From Mansonella perstans (lineage: Eukaryota; Nematoda; Chromadorea; Rhabditida; Onchocercidae): a DNA stretch of 64,000 nucleotides. Position numbers and translations under genes: made by a program. The notes under the pieces are model-generated. The model was not told the origin of the DNA. It did not search any database and worked only from the letters and a program-made list of their open reading frames with translations. Shown here in pieces: positions 12,767-24,700 of the stretch. Each line of letters opens with the position of its first letter. Position 1 is the stretch's first letter. The stretch is from assembly GCA_037074765.1 (NCBI GenBank), contig JBAMDO010000145.1, positions 62,001 to 126,000 on the forward strand, read 5' to 3'.

Positions 12767-12878
12767 TTCATATTTTTCTGTCCAAAGAGACAGAACAATG
12801 GTAAATGAGATAGATGACAGCGGCTGGTTGGATGGTTTTAGATTTACGGAGCACAACACTGTGTTTGATAAGAATTAG
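12767..12878 (+). other. Coding-like island of unknown status
   Basis: A less AT-rich patch carries an open frame from 12767 to a TAG at 12876. An ATG at 12798 gives 26 codons of mixed, soluble-looking sequence (MVNEIDDSGWLDGFRFTEHN...). The only upstream acceptor is weak. Both other-strand frames across the same patch are also open, so the reading frame is not decided. It could be an exon remnant or simply a GC-richer patch with few stops. Confidence 0.2.
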
Positions 12879-13733
12879 CCGAAATATTATAGAAGAGGAG
12901 CGTAAAGTGTAATAATGAATTTTTCAATTAATTAATTAATTTGCCCTCTTATATTTTTGTTGAGGTTGCGAAATAGTTTTCTCTTTTTTTTCTTTTTTTT
13001 TTTATTTTTCTTTCAAACCTACAAGCCACTATCGACTTTTTTGATAAATCGATCTTTCTGATAAATTGTCAGTGATAATTTATTGTGAGGGAAATTTAGG
13101 TCGATAATCTTTCAACTGTAAATTTTTCAAATAATGCAATTTTGGAAAAAAGAGTAAAATTCATAATTCATAATTTTGTTGAATTGCTTCAATTAACAGT
13201 AAAAACGATAATTTTTTTTTTCTGTTGATATTAAATTTGAAATGAATTATGCTTTCAGTGAAAATATACTTTATTACTTTGGTTTGGTAAAAAACTTTTT
13301 TTTTTTAGAATTAGTTCAACTTCAGGAATTATTAGTAAATTTGAAAATTTGACAATGTTGCAATGAGCAGTGAATGATTGCTGTAAATCGCCTGTGAATA
13401 AAGCAATGAGTTAGTGCCAGATTTTCCGTATAGCTAACAACTTGTGATAAATCTCCCTTGAGTTTTATTGCTAAACTTTTTTAAGACTTTAACAATTTGG
13501 TTCTACCATTTCTAATTTTTCAACTAGCAAAATGTTTAGCTAAATGCAAAATTATCCAACATATTTAGCAATTGCTCTTTAGCATACTTGTCCTTCGGGA
13601 ATATATTTTATAGCTTATCAACATCAAACCAGCTTCTCAATTCCATATTTCACAGATTTGATAAGAACTTGCGTGGGAAGTTTTAAAGCTAAAGATCAAT
13701 CCTTGATGGAATTTTGTTTTTTTTTTTTCTCAG

Positions 13734-13764
13734 TGACAAGACACCACAAAAGTTTTTTCGAAGA
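13734..13764 (+). CDS. Candidate 31-nt internal mini-exon
   Basis: A strong acceptor (T10 then CTCAG) ends at 13733 and a donor (CGAAGA|GTAAAG) starts at 13765. One base plus ten codons read DKTPQKFFRR. The other two frames stop. Entry phase 2 and exit phase 0 happen to match the phase-2 donor at 5581, but 8 kb away, so linkage is speculative. Confidence 0.18.
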
Positions 13765-14034
13765 GTAAAGTAGCTGCTGATTTATATCTTTCGCTCGTTT
13801 CTTTTTTTTTTTTTTTTTTTTAAATATTTAATGACTTTTTGAAATCGTGCCATCCTAATCTTTAACTTCAATCTGGAACAATGCCCAATTTTTAAATCTT
13901 GACTTTTTGTTCAATGTTTTAAATGTAACATAAATATGAAATGAAATCATTATGCCGAATATCTTAAGATTTCGGCTATCTTACTTATAATATGAAATGA
14001 AATTTTACTGTTTGACAACTTGACAACCTTTATT

Positions 14035-14276
14035 AGCACATAAATTACATTTATATCGTACGGACACTGTTAGTTAATTCTAAATGAGGCTGAATGTGAA
14101 TAAATTCTTATTTAACTAAATTCAATTTACAAATTTTTTGCTTCAATCCTGTTGCTTCCAAGATTTCTTGTAACTTTCTCGAGATTAACATTGGCATAAC
14201 AGACAACCCATTAACACTCAGCCTTATTTAGAATTAACCAACATTGTCCGCCCGGTATGGATGTAATGCATATGCT
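14035..14276. repeat. Inverted repeat (hairpin), arms about 67 bp
   Basis: The left arm (14035-14101, containing ATCGTACGGACACTGTTAGT) matches the reverse complement of the right arm (14210-14276, containing AACCAACATTGTCCGCCCGG) over about 60 bases, with scattered mismatches and both arms diverged. The longest shared blocks are ATTTAGAATTAAC and TGTCCG. The spacer of about 108 bp has no coding capacity. This is consistent with a small non-autonomous DNA element (MITE-like) or a hairpin-forming locus. No clear target-site duplication was found. Confidence 0.75.
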
Positions 14277-14401
14277 TTTTTAAATTCAAATAGATTACAG
14301 GTCATTTAAACTGGCCCAATATGGTTTTCAACAAAAATTAATCTGACCATTATGAACTTTGACAAATTTATTTATATTGCAATAATAAAAGAATAAAAAG
14401 C

Positions 14402-14638
14402 TTAGCAAGTTTTGAAATTCTTTTTTTTTTTTTTGAACATTAACTCCACAATTCGAGTTTCACTCAAAAGAACGATTTTAGTTAAATGCTTCTTTTTTTG
14501 GATTTTTAAATAATTCATCAGTTTACTGATCTTCTTATTACATAAAAATTTAAATATTTGAAATGAACAATTTTGTAAATTGTCTAATTGCTTCATTAAT
14601 TTACTAATCATTGCAACAAATGCAGTAAAATTAGCCAT
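14402..14638 (-). CDS. Doubtful 78-codon open frame
   Basis: An ATG at 14638 opens a frame of 78 codons with a helical, Leu/Lys/Ile-rich first half (MANFTAFVAMISKLMKQLDN). It ends in a Lys run that simply reads the T tract at 14421-14432. There is no acceptor just upstream and no recognised family. It is more likely fortuitous. Confidence 0.12.
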   Translation of the reverse strand: MANFTAFVAMISKLMKQLDNLQNCSFQIFKFLCNKKISKLMNYLKIQKKKHLTKIVLLSETRIVELMFKKKKKNFKTC

Positions 14639-15239
14639 GAAGAAGCAGAACAAAAGTGATAAAAAATAGAGCCTGAACTAATACAATATAAGAAAGTCTC
14701 ATTAATCCATCTTTTTCATTTGTCCCCATAGTATTTTTTTAATTTGCATTGAGAGACAAACAGGCTCATTATCTTTGAAGAAAATCAAAAGGAGGAGTGA
14801 AGATTTGAAGGCTCATTGTTTCCTCGTTCCATCTTTTCTGCTATTTCATATTTTCAAAGTCAATCTTCAGTATGATTCTTTTATGGCCCAGGCCTAATGG
14901 TAAGATTACTCTTTTCATAAACACTTTCTTTTTTTTCATAATAACAAACAGTTAGTTTGCTTTACGTTATAAATATCTTCTTCTTTTAATATTTGCATTA
15001 TTTTCATTTCAATTTTATCTTTCTCTCCCAAAAAAGAAAAAAATTTAAGAAATCCAATAATTAAATTTATGCTTATCATAACTTCAAATTTTTAAAATAA
15101 AATTTTTTTCGTATTCTTTTCTGCTGGCAAATTCTAGGAATTTTTATCACATACAGAATAAAAAAAATGTTATATATATATATAATAGGAAGTGTTTCGT
15201 TGTAGAAGCAAATATTCACCTTATTATCAATAACACAAA

Positions 15240-15530
15240 TTAATCTGATCCATGATATTCATGTACTTCTTAATTAAGATGTAATGAAGACATGCGTCAA
15301 TGTTTGTTATGAAAGCAAAGATTGATCTAATATGATATTCACAACATTTCGTAATTAAGATATGTAACGATGTTTGTTATCGGAGTATGATTGATTTGAT
15401 ATGATATCCACAACATTTCGTAATTAACATATGTAACGATGTTTGTTATCAGAGCGCAGATACAAACTGATCTAATATCAGATCCACAACATTTCACAAC
15501 TGAGATGTATGATGGTGTTTATTGCAATAA
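15240..15530 (+). repeat. Diverged minisatellite, unit about 69 bp, four copies
   Basis: Four successive copies start near 15240, 15322, 15391 and 15477. Copies two and three share long identical blocks (CACAACATTTCGTAATTAA and TAACGATGTTTGTTATC). Copies one and four are more diverged and carry short insertions. The copies lack a continuous reading frame. Confidence 0.85.
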
Positions 15531-15993
15531 TTGAAGCATTTTAAATGATGAATTTTACAAATGCTTACGTACAACTTTTTTTTAATGTTTTCATTTCGTG
15601 TTACATAAATAGGTACAACTTTCGTTTACATGCAAAAAAAAAATTAGGCGTATCTGCCTGTTCATTTTATATTGAACATTATGAATGCTATTTGCATGTT
15701 TAAGTATTTGATTTGCATTGATGTCATTTTGTCCTCATTCTTGTCAGACAAAGCTGTGATAATATTATTAAGCCTAAATACAGCCCTCATCATTATATAC
15801 CTTTTTTTCTTCAGGAAATTTTTAGTCGATTAATATCTTCATCCCTTTTACCACTTTTTTTTTCAGGCTCTATTCATGCATATAATTATATATACATTGT
15901 TAATCAGTCTGTTTTAAATATTTACGCAGAATAATGAAATTTATATAAACTCATGTCTATGTAAATTAATAATTAATAATAATAAAAAAAAAC

Positions 15994-16505
15994 TATAATG
16001 AGAAATGGTTCAATTTTTTAAATTATCAGTTGAAATAAATGTCACAGTGATATTACAGTGACAAAATGCTTTAATAAACTGTTCCATAGTTTCAGTGGTT
16101 TAAAAGAAAAACAAAAAAGAGCATTAAATTAACTTCAATTCTGAATGAAAAATTTAAAAGAAAAAAAAAGGGCCGAATATAAAAAGCATGTAGGTAAGGA
16201 TATGGAAGCATCAGTAAGTACCTGATCACTGCAATATAATTCTAATAATTGTTGAAACTGAAACATCTGATTGAAATGTGTGGATTATTTTGAAATCATT
16301 TTATTATAAGTTACTAATTTCAAATTAATCTGAAATTAATTTAGTGCTATTTTCTGCATTTTTTTTTTTGTTTTGAACCGCTGAAATAACATATAATTTA
16401 TTAAAGCATATTGTCACTGTATCGTCACTATGACATTCATTTCAACTGATAGTTTTACAAAGTTTCAACTGATAGTTTTACAAAGTTCAATCATTCCTTT
16501 CTTAT
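15994..16505. mobile_element. Foldback element with arms of about 160-200 bp
   Basis: The left arm (about 15994-16155) and the reverse complement of the right arm (about 16311-16505) align over most of their length. They share exact blocks such as ATCAGTTGAAAT and ATGCTTTAATAAA, plus CAGTGACA. The central spacer of about 155 bp has no open frame of note. The outer part of the right arm contains an internal 23-bp tandem duplication (16441-16463, 16464-16486). The structure fits a non-autonomous foldback DNA transposon or MITE. Ends and target-site duplications are not resolved because the flanks are A/T runs. Confidence 0.75.
16441..16486 (+). repeat. 23-bp tandem duplication inside foldback arm
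   Basis: Two identical adjacent copies (TTCAACTGATAGTTTTACAA...) lie in the right arm only. The left arm has one copy, so the duplication postdates the inverted repeat. Confidence 0.9.
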
Positions 16506-19077
16506 ATTAGCTTATTTTTTTGGTTCAAAAAAAAAATTTTTTTGAGTTAAATTAATTTTTTTATTACAATTTTTTTTAAAATAATTAGAAAATTTTTTTT
16601 AATGTTTTACTCTATAGTGATTTTTTTTTCAATTTGTTTTTTTTTATTTTAAAGTAATTGTAATACTTTTTAGTCTCTCGGTGTTTAATTGCTGCTAATT
16701 GTTCTAATAATAATTATAGAGTAAAATATAGGATTGCAGCAATACCTTTTGATTATTCTTCAAGTTTCGTTAACACTTTTTTTTAGCAATAATTCGAGCA
16801 ATTAGCTATTTATTGCTATTACTTTTTTTCTTCGACTTACTGAAAATCCCTTGCAAATTACTTCCATGTAATAAGGCTTGAATTGAAAAAAAGGCCTTTT
16901 GAAAAGAGCCTTCTTCATTTATATTATTTATTCTCAGAGCATAATGCGATATTATTATTTTTCAGTGTAATAGCAACCAATAAAATGATTTAAAAAAACG
17001 ACTTAAAACGGATTCTTTACGTGATAATCGATTATTATACCATTATGGTCATGCATTTGGTGCATATTTAAAATTTGAGTCATCAAATGTGACTTTGAAA
17101 AAATGCCATCTGCAACAATTCAATGTCATTTTGCATCCGTTTTTTTTCCATTTCAAACTTCGAAAGTCTCATCATTCATATTTGAGATGATCAAATTATT
17201 CTAGTGGTCCTGGCATTTTATTTCCAACATCTTAATCCAATACTTTTTTTCCTTTCTCGCTTTATGTAAATTTTATCTGCAGGAAATTTTCATTCATCTG
17301 TTGTCCTTTGCATTATTTAGGAATGTCATAATCTCCAAAAAAGTTCGACCAAGTATGTTTACAAAGACAATTGTTGAAGAAGTAATTTAGCATTCATAAT
17401 TTTACAGAATATTTTGATGTCATTGCTAACTAATTAATTACAACTAAATTTCTAAAAGAAATTAATTTTAGTATCATATTAGGATTATTTGAATAATACA
17501 AAATTAATAGTTTGGAAAAAATGATATATTTAAAATCGCATATATTACAAGGTTATTCATTTAATGCTTACTTGTTGTACTTACTTACTTGTTAAATCTG
17601 AATAATTTATTAAATTATTTGTAGCTAACTCATTTATCCTTCATTCAATTAAGCAATAAATAAAGTCACTTCGATCGTTATACAATCCTAATTTTTGTTT
17701 AATGTTACCAAATATGTTCCAGAAAAATGTTGTCAGTTTCATGGTAGCATTTATATTTAATTTTTGCTCGCTATCATGAAATTACTCAAAATTGTCTCAG
17801 ATTCTTGGGTAAAGATTTTTTTTTTTGATCCATAGAAAATGAATTGAGAAGTAATGGATGTTTGTAAAAATTATGGTGATGCAGTCACTCTCAAACAGTA
17901 CGATTATGAATTTTAATTGAGAGAAATCGGAATTTAGGAAACACCAAAAAGTTGTCAATTTATCCTTGCAGAAAAATTTAGGAATTTAGATTTTCTGATT
18001 TTCAAGTAAGAAAAAAAAGCAATTTTCGACACCGGAATGTAACAATAATCCTGAAGTAATTTTTCTAATAAAATGAATTTAGTACTTTGGAAATTTTAAA
18101 ATCATTTAAATTTTAAAATCAATTTTTTAAAATTAGACTCTTAAAAAATTTTTCCAGGTTGATAAAGTAAAGGCATTGTTGAAGCTAACAAATTTGAAAT
18201 TAGCTTAAATCATTAATAAACTATGGCACAAAAAAGTTCGCAAAATTGAAATTGCAAAAAATTGCATATATTTGGTAAGATAAAATTTTACTTATTCATT
18301 TTCTTGCCTTCTCATCGATCTTTTTGAACGAAACTAATTTCGGCTTTGGCTTTTTTACCTAACAGCTGTAATCTTTTATTGATCTTTGTTCCAATGGAAA
18401 TCTTTTTGTCTTAATTGTTAAATTTATGGATAAATCATGTTAAATTTATTGTGGTTTTGCTTCATTTGAAATACAATGAATTTTTCGTTAAGGAAATATT
18501 TTAATTGCTTTTAGAAATTATTTCGTCAAACCAAACATTTGGCTTATGGCGCCAAAAATTGCACAATGATCAAAAATGAATCAATTTATCTCAATAACAG
18601 TTAAACCGTTCAAAAAACAAAAATTTCAATTCTAGTTTAAAAAATTCAAAAGATTTCAAGCTCCTAGCTTTGTAGTGCTCAAAAATTTTAGCTGTCTAAA
18701 AAATTCTGTCTAAAATAGCTTTCCTTACGATGCATTTATTTAGCGTTAGAGAAAAACCAACATCTGCTATTCGTCGTTGCATTTTTTCTTTTTTTCCTTG
18801 TAATGATAATGATGATGATGATAAATTTATGTCTTAAAATTTATTTACAAAAATAAAATTTTTTTTATCAATTACAAATTTCTGTAAAGATTTTTTTTTT
18901 ACATTTTTTAAATAAGAAAAAATATATGTAAAATTTTTCAAAGAAAAAAAATCAGTAGTTTTTGATAATGATTATAGTCAATCAATCTGTTTATCGGTCT
19001 TTTTTTTTTACATCAGAATTCCATCTTCATTTCTATCAGGAAGCAAGGAAGCTGAAGATACAATTTGACATGTAAAA
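16506..19077. other. AT-rich region, possible long intron
   Basis: Apart from the candidate exon at 17283-17352 it holds an acceptor at 18157 followed by a 16-codon frame (VDKVKALLKLTNLKLA, stop) and a GAT run at about 18801-18825. Nothing else was supported. Confidence 0.45.
17283..17352 (+). CDS. Candidate internal exon
   Basis: Acceptor TTATCTGCAG ends at 17282. A good donor (CCAA|GTATGT) begins at 17353. Between them 23 codons plus one base read EIFIHLLSFALFRNVIISKK and then VRP. Alternatively the frame continues to GAAGAA|GTAATT at about 17390. It is hydrophobic then basic, and no family was recognised. Nearby TTTCAGGAAATT-type sites (15813, 24911) show how readily such exons arise by chance here. 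Confidence 0.2.
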
Positions 19078-19332
19078 ATTAGTTAGAATGGAGAAATGAA
19101 CAAAGCAAACAAACGAACGAACGGACGGACTGACGAATACCATATGCGAAGCAGACATTTTTAATTTAATGTAATTTTTTAATAAATTAAAGAAAAAAAA
19201 ACGATTCATAACAGTAAGCAAAAAAAAAAAGAAATTTATTTAGAATTAATAGATATAAATTTCTTAAGTTAAATTAATTAGAACGGAGAAATGAACAAAA
19301 AACGAACAAAACGAGCGAACAAATGGATACAT
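19078..19332 (+). repeat. Direct repeat pair about 197 bp apart
   Basis: The segment from about 19078 (ATTAGTTAGAATGGAGAAATG...) recurs from about 19275 (AATTAATTAGAACGGAGAAATG...). In both copies it is followed by tandem ACAAACGAACGAAC-type units, for about 50 alignable bases. Confidence 0.7.
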
Positions 19333-19638
19333 ATCACTCCAATATATGAATAATTAGTAACTGAAATAATTACTTATGAAAAATTATCACTGTCATTTGT
19401 TTCTGCAGTGATAAATTTTGATTTTACTTGTTTTAATGTAATGGAAATAAAATATTCGTAATTGTCCAATCGATTTATTTAAACAAATTTAAATTTCACA
19501 AAAAAATGGAAAAGGAAAAAAAACAAATAAATTTTGCAAAAATGATCGAATTTGAAAATTTTCTAAGCCTTTGTTTTTATTAAGATTCTTTTTTTTTTTT
19601 TTTTTTTTTTTTCGAGAAGAAATCAGCTACTGGAAACT

Positions 19639-19870
19639 TTTAATTAATTAATGATTGTGGTGGTTTTTATTTTTGTGAATTTTGAGTGGTTTTTTTCTTT
19701 TGAAAATTCAAGAAAATTAACCGAACAAAAGTAGGCTTAATGAGGAATAAATAGTGGTTTTCTTTTTTTTTTAAAGATGAAATAGTAAGGTGAATATCTA
19801 AGAAAATAATTCGATGCAAAAGTTTCAATTAACAAAAATTCTTAATTAATTAATGATTGTGATGGTTTTT
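19639..19870 (+). repeat. Direct repeat pair about 203 bp apart
   Basis: TTAATTAATTAATGATTGTG followed by GTGGTTTTT at 19639 recurs at 19842 with one change (GATGGTTTTT). The spacing is similar to the pair at 19078/19275, but the sequences are unrelated. Confidence 0.7.
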
Positions 19871-20129
19871 GACCATGATAAAAGTAGTGATAGCGAATGC
19901 CTTTTCCGCTGTTAATATTAATGATTAACCTTTTAGTATAGCTTTATTTAACTTCAGTAATATTGAATAGCAAATCTTTTATCAAAATAAATTTAATAAA
20001 AAAAATGAAAGCTCTCATTTGCAATTTTTTTTTTCGATGCAAAAATGAATTTGTTGAATTGAAGCTAATTTTAAATTTAAACAAATCTATCTCATTTACC
20101 CTCTTTCTCTCTCTCTTACCCCCTTACAG

Positions 20130-20152
20130 AACACTAATAATAGTAATAGCAA
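20130..20152 (+). CDS. Candidate 23-nt microexon
   Basis: A very strong pyrimidine tract and acceptor (TCTCTCTTACCCCCTTACAG) end at 20129, and a strong donor (GTAAGTAAT) begins at 20153. The 23 bases would encode NTNNSNS. Both splice sites look textbook, but the exon is tiny and trinucleotide-like. Confidence 0.18.
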
Positions 20153-20160
20153 GTAAGTAA

Positions 20161-21502
20161 TCTGATATCTGTAATAGTAATAGTCATATCAGTAATAGTC
20201 TGATATAAAATGCCAATCAAAAGTCTATATTACGACCAATCTTTAGGAATATAGATTAATAACATACAAATGCAATTGCATTAAAACTTATACATTATTT
20301 TTGATGATTTATTCCCGAAAATATCACTTAGTGCAAAAGTTATTTGGATATGATATTTATGAGCTAACGAGCATCCTGAAACAAATGTCATTTTCATACA
20401 TTTATATGTCAAATTGCATTTTAAAAAAAAAAGGCATCCGTAACACGGATCTATCTATTATAAAGTGTTAATAACCTTTAGCTTAATACTGACGAACTCG
20501 AGCAAATAAAAAATGTGTTAGAAACTAAAATAATTTAAATCTTCGTTTTATTCTTCCATTTTTTTCATAAATTTTAAATCTTGAAATATACTGATAACAA
20601 ACTAAGGGAGTAAATACAATAATATGCAAATCACTGTATGTATGTCAGATGTGATTATTTGTAAAAATTGATTAAATTTTGAATTATGAAAGCTTTCTTT
20701 TGTCAACTTTCTTCTTTAATTGATTTTTCGATTTTCCACTTTTTCTTAAATTATTAACATTTAAAACAAATTAACAAATGAAGTCTCTTAATGGAACAAA
20801 CAATTCGAAAATAGAACTTCTTGTAGATTTTTTTTTTCTTTTTTAAAGCTCATACTATTTTTCGATATCGTCTACTACCTAAATACGTTGACAAAAAGTG
20901 TAATGAAAAATTTGTTCGTGAAAAATTTTTTACTTAGTGCTAACTGTGCAGTATTTAATATTTTAATATTGAAATCAAGAACTTGCCATTACTATCCGTT
21001 GATGCAACCCAAATTTTCTTGCCCTGATTTTAGTTTGTGGTGAAAATTACAAAGTACTGCAGTATTGGTTCTACTCCACCAATCTGATGCAGTCTTTAAA
21101 CATTATTCCAGGCTATTGGCTTTCTTACCAGTTATAACAAATTGTCAAAAACATCTTAGTAACATTTGTGCTGGAACAATTTGACTTCATCCATTGAAAT
21201 ATTGCGGATAAATAAGCTTATCAGAAGGGTTGCAATTTCCATTTTGCTAGGCATACTTCACATTTAAGTCTCATATGCAAATATAAGCCTACATACAGAT
21301 GTGCCAAATTATTCTTTTACTGAAACTAGCAATTGATTTTAATCATCTAATTTTAAAATAGTTGGCTACAAATGAAAACATAATCTAATCACACATTTAT
21401 CAAGTTATACAAATTTTTTTCTTTTACTTATAAATTTCAACTTAAGATGGTTGTCTTTGGTGGTTAGACTAAATCATTAATAATCTATATTTCTTCCATT
21501 CT
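20161..21502. other. AT-rich region with a less AT-rich stretch
   Basis: The part at 20980-21260 is visibly less AT-rich. It holds an acceptor at 21111 followed by a 15-codon frame (AIGFLTSYNKLSKTS, stop). No gene could be assembled. Confidence 0.4.
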
Positions 21503-21640
21503 AGAATTCGCAACATATGTTATCCGGTCTATTTTCAACATATGTTTTCTTACTCAGGCAAGCTACAGACGGTCGTGTGGACAGTCTTCAGGAATGCAAT
21601 CTTCTATTACTGCTGTTGCGTTCCAGAAAATTAATGATGA
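21503..21640 (+). other. Coding-like island with acceptor
   Basis: Acceptor TTTTCTTACTCAG ends at 21557 and is followed by about 90 less AT-rich bases. Two frames are open: one reads ASYRRSCGQSSGMQSSITAV and onward to a TAG, the other RQATDGRVDSLQECNLLLLL and onward. No clear donor follows and no family was recognised. It is a candidate exon or relic, and the frame is undecided. Confidence 0.22.
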
Positions 21641-21741
21641 AACATTTATGTTTCATTTTTTTTCTTAGAAATATTTATGTATCATTTTTTTTCTTTTTTT
21701 TTGGAAAAATTTTCACTTATAAGTCAAAATTTTTAAAATAA

Positions 21742-24700
21742 CATTTTGAAAACATTTAAATTGCTATCATCTAAAATCCGAAAACTAGCAAGCAATTTGA
21801 AAATGAACTCATCGGTGAAATGAAGCAATTTAACGGTTTTTATTTTTGGTTTATCCGTTTTGTCCGAATTCTGTTGAAAAATGCATTTTTAAACAAAAGC
21901 AGAATTGATAATTGATCCGACCAATATATGATTTAAAAGTTTTTTTTAATTTTTTTTCAACTTTCAATTTTTAAAAATTTTTTTCACTGCGTAAAATTTA
22001 TTTTACCCACCCATCAGTTCATTTTATTTCTGTTTTAGTAAAAGTAAAATTAAATATGACTAACTGTTTTCAATTTCTTAACTTTCTGTTTAATTCGTTG
22101 TAATTTCATCTACTTGTATCTGTTTCCTTTTCCGTCTTTAAGCAAAGCAGAATTTTCAGTTAATTATTACTGTGAAATTTTTCAAAAATCTTGAAAGGAT
22201 CGTGTAAGAAGTTAGAGTAGTGACAGTTGAAATAGAATAATAGATATGCTTGATAATAAAGATTTGATAATATCAATGATAACCTGTGCTGCTTACATTG
22301 GGCTTATTATTTAAGCTTATTTGCAGGTTTCTTTTCCAATTGTTGCTAAATAATTATCCATTTGATAGAAGTGAACGTTGACAGAAAAAAAATTAGTCAC
22401 AAATTGTAATTTTTCACAATATCACTTTATCATTTGTCATATTATAATTATTAAAGTATTATATAAAGTATAATTAATATAATTATTTATTAAAGTATTC
22501 AAGAAACATTTTAAATAATCGCTGGCTTTTTTGTAGATTTTTTAAATTATTCAAATTCTATGGATTACTTAAATTTTCGAAATTAAAAAATTTCACATTA
22601 TTTTGATATTGAAAAAAACAAATTTCATTTCATATTTAAAATCCATTTCATATTTACACTTTATATTTTTGAAGTTCCAGTTCATATTTAAATCAAAATG
22701 AATGATAGGACGATATATTTGATATTACGATTTTGATTTTTCATTGTTTTTCACATTTGATATTTATTATTTTATTGTTTGTACAATAATTTTTAATATC
22801 TTCGCCATCGTTTCAAATGCATTTCAATTTTTATTAAAATTTGCTTTGATTCGAATTGAGTTTTAATTTGAATTAATAGCTAATTTCGAGCCATTAAATT
22901 GTTTATTTTAAGATTGCAATTTATTGGATACCTGAAACAAATTCGTCTGCTATTAATAATTTGGAAATAATAGTGATATTATCATTATTACTATTATTGT
23001 TACCAAGTATCATCGTTAATCAATGCGAAGTGCAAAAGCAACAAGTAAGATTTCAATTTATAGCACTTTCTTATTCAGCAGTTAGTTGTGTGTCATCAGC
23101 TTGCAGTAAAAGTTAAAAATTCAATTTTGATTCTCATTTCATTTTGCTTTTTTTCTTCATCATTTCCCATTTTCCTTTCCTCTTTAGTTTTATTCTTTCT
23201 CTCCTTTTTTTCTGTTTTTTAATTTTAATCCGCAAACTAACAAGAATTTTCATTTATCTTTTATCTATCGCATTTAATTCAGTCATTCTAAATATTAGCA
23301 GAAAGTTTTTATGTTATGTTATATAAATCAACACATAAGTTACTTATAACTTAATTTTTCAAACAAACGCACACTCGACCACACACACACACAAACACAT
23401 ACACATACACATACATACACACACATCGATAATTATCACCAGGGTAATCATATTTATCGGGTTACGGTACCACATCATTCTTATTCCTTTCATCTTTAAT
23501 CATCAGTTAACATAATGAAAACAACAAATGAAATGTAATTAGCAAATTCACATTAAAGTAAATGGCAGGTTATCGATTACATCATTAATTCTTTCTTTTT
23601 TTTTTCTTTCCTTTACAGTTTCCCATTTTATTTCTAATATATTTTTCATTACTTAGCGATGATACGAAGAATTGCTTGATGAATTGTTTAATTTTTTTTT
23701 TTTTTTTTTTTTTTGATTACTAGTCATTAATTTTTTTTTCCCCAAATTTTAAACGAGTTCTTTTTGGACTTTCGGCATATTTTAAAGAATTACTGATGAA
23801 AGAGAAGATTTGTTGAATTCAAAAATTATCAAAAGTTTTCGAAAATTTTTTTCTTCTAGAGAAAATATTAGTCTTTTTTTGCTTTTCTTACAAATTGCTG
23901 GAAAATTGCTAGCAATAACTAAGAATATATCGATCAATGAAAATGTACTGTATGATAAGCAATGAAAATTTAATTTAAAAAAATAGCCTAAAATGATAAA
24001 AGGCCTAATACAATCAAGCGCACTAACATGTATTGTATTAGTAATATTATTTTGAGAATTTTAAAAAAAAAAATGGAAGAAAGAAAGATAGAAATTTAAT
24101 AAACCTAAAATAGCTATTACTAGCAATTTTTTTTTTAAATTCCCAAAATGATATTACTATTATTAAAATGCATAATATGCTTTGTTTCTAATTTAGCATT
24201 TTTATTCTAATACTAATTAAAAATTTTTTGAAGGAAATTTGTAATTTATAACTAACATTGGTAAGGAGTAGTAGAGAGTAACTTATTATAGTTATTGTTT
24301 AAATTGATGATTATTAAATTAAAATTGAATTGAAAAACTTTTGAATAATTTTAAAGCAAAGGACCAATCACTTACGAAAAATGCACTTTGACAAAAAATA
24401 CTTTGATAATGCATTTTTTTTAATTATTGATATTTTTAAAAGTATTTAAAAAAAGATGAAAAATGAGCTTCAGACTGGCAGCAAATAATTCTTTTATTAG
24501 CGCTGATGTAATTTCTTGAAATTTTAAATAAATCTTTTTGAAATCTAAGCATTCAGAAGGTTAGTAAAATAAAATTTTAAATTGAAAATTTTCAAACGAA
24601 TGATTTTTCACGGAATTTCATTTATACCAATTACTTACCTCAATATGCAAAAGTAATAAAAATTGAATTTTGAACAGAATCAATATTAAAATGCGAAGTT

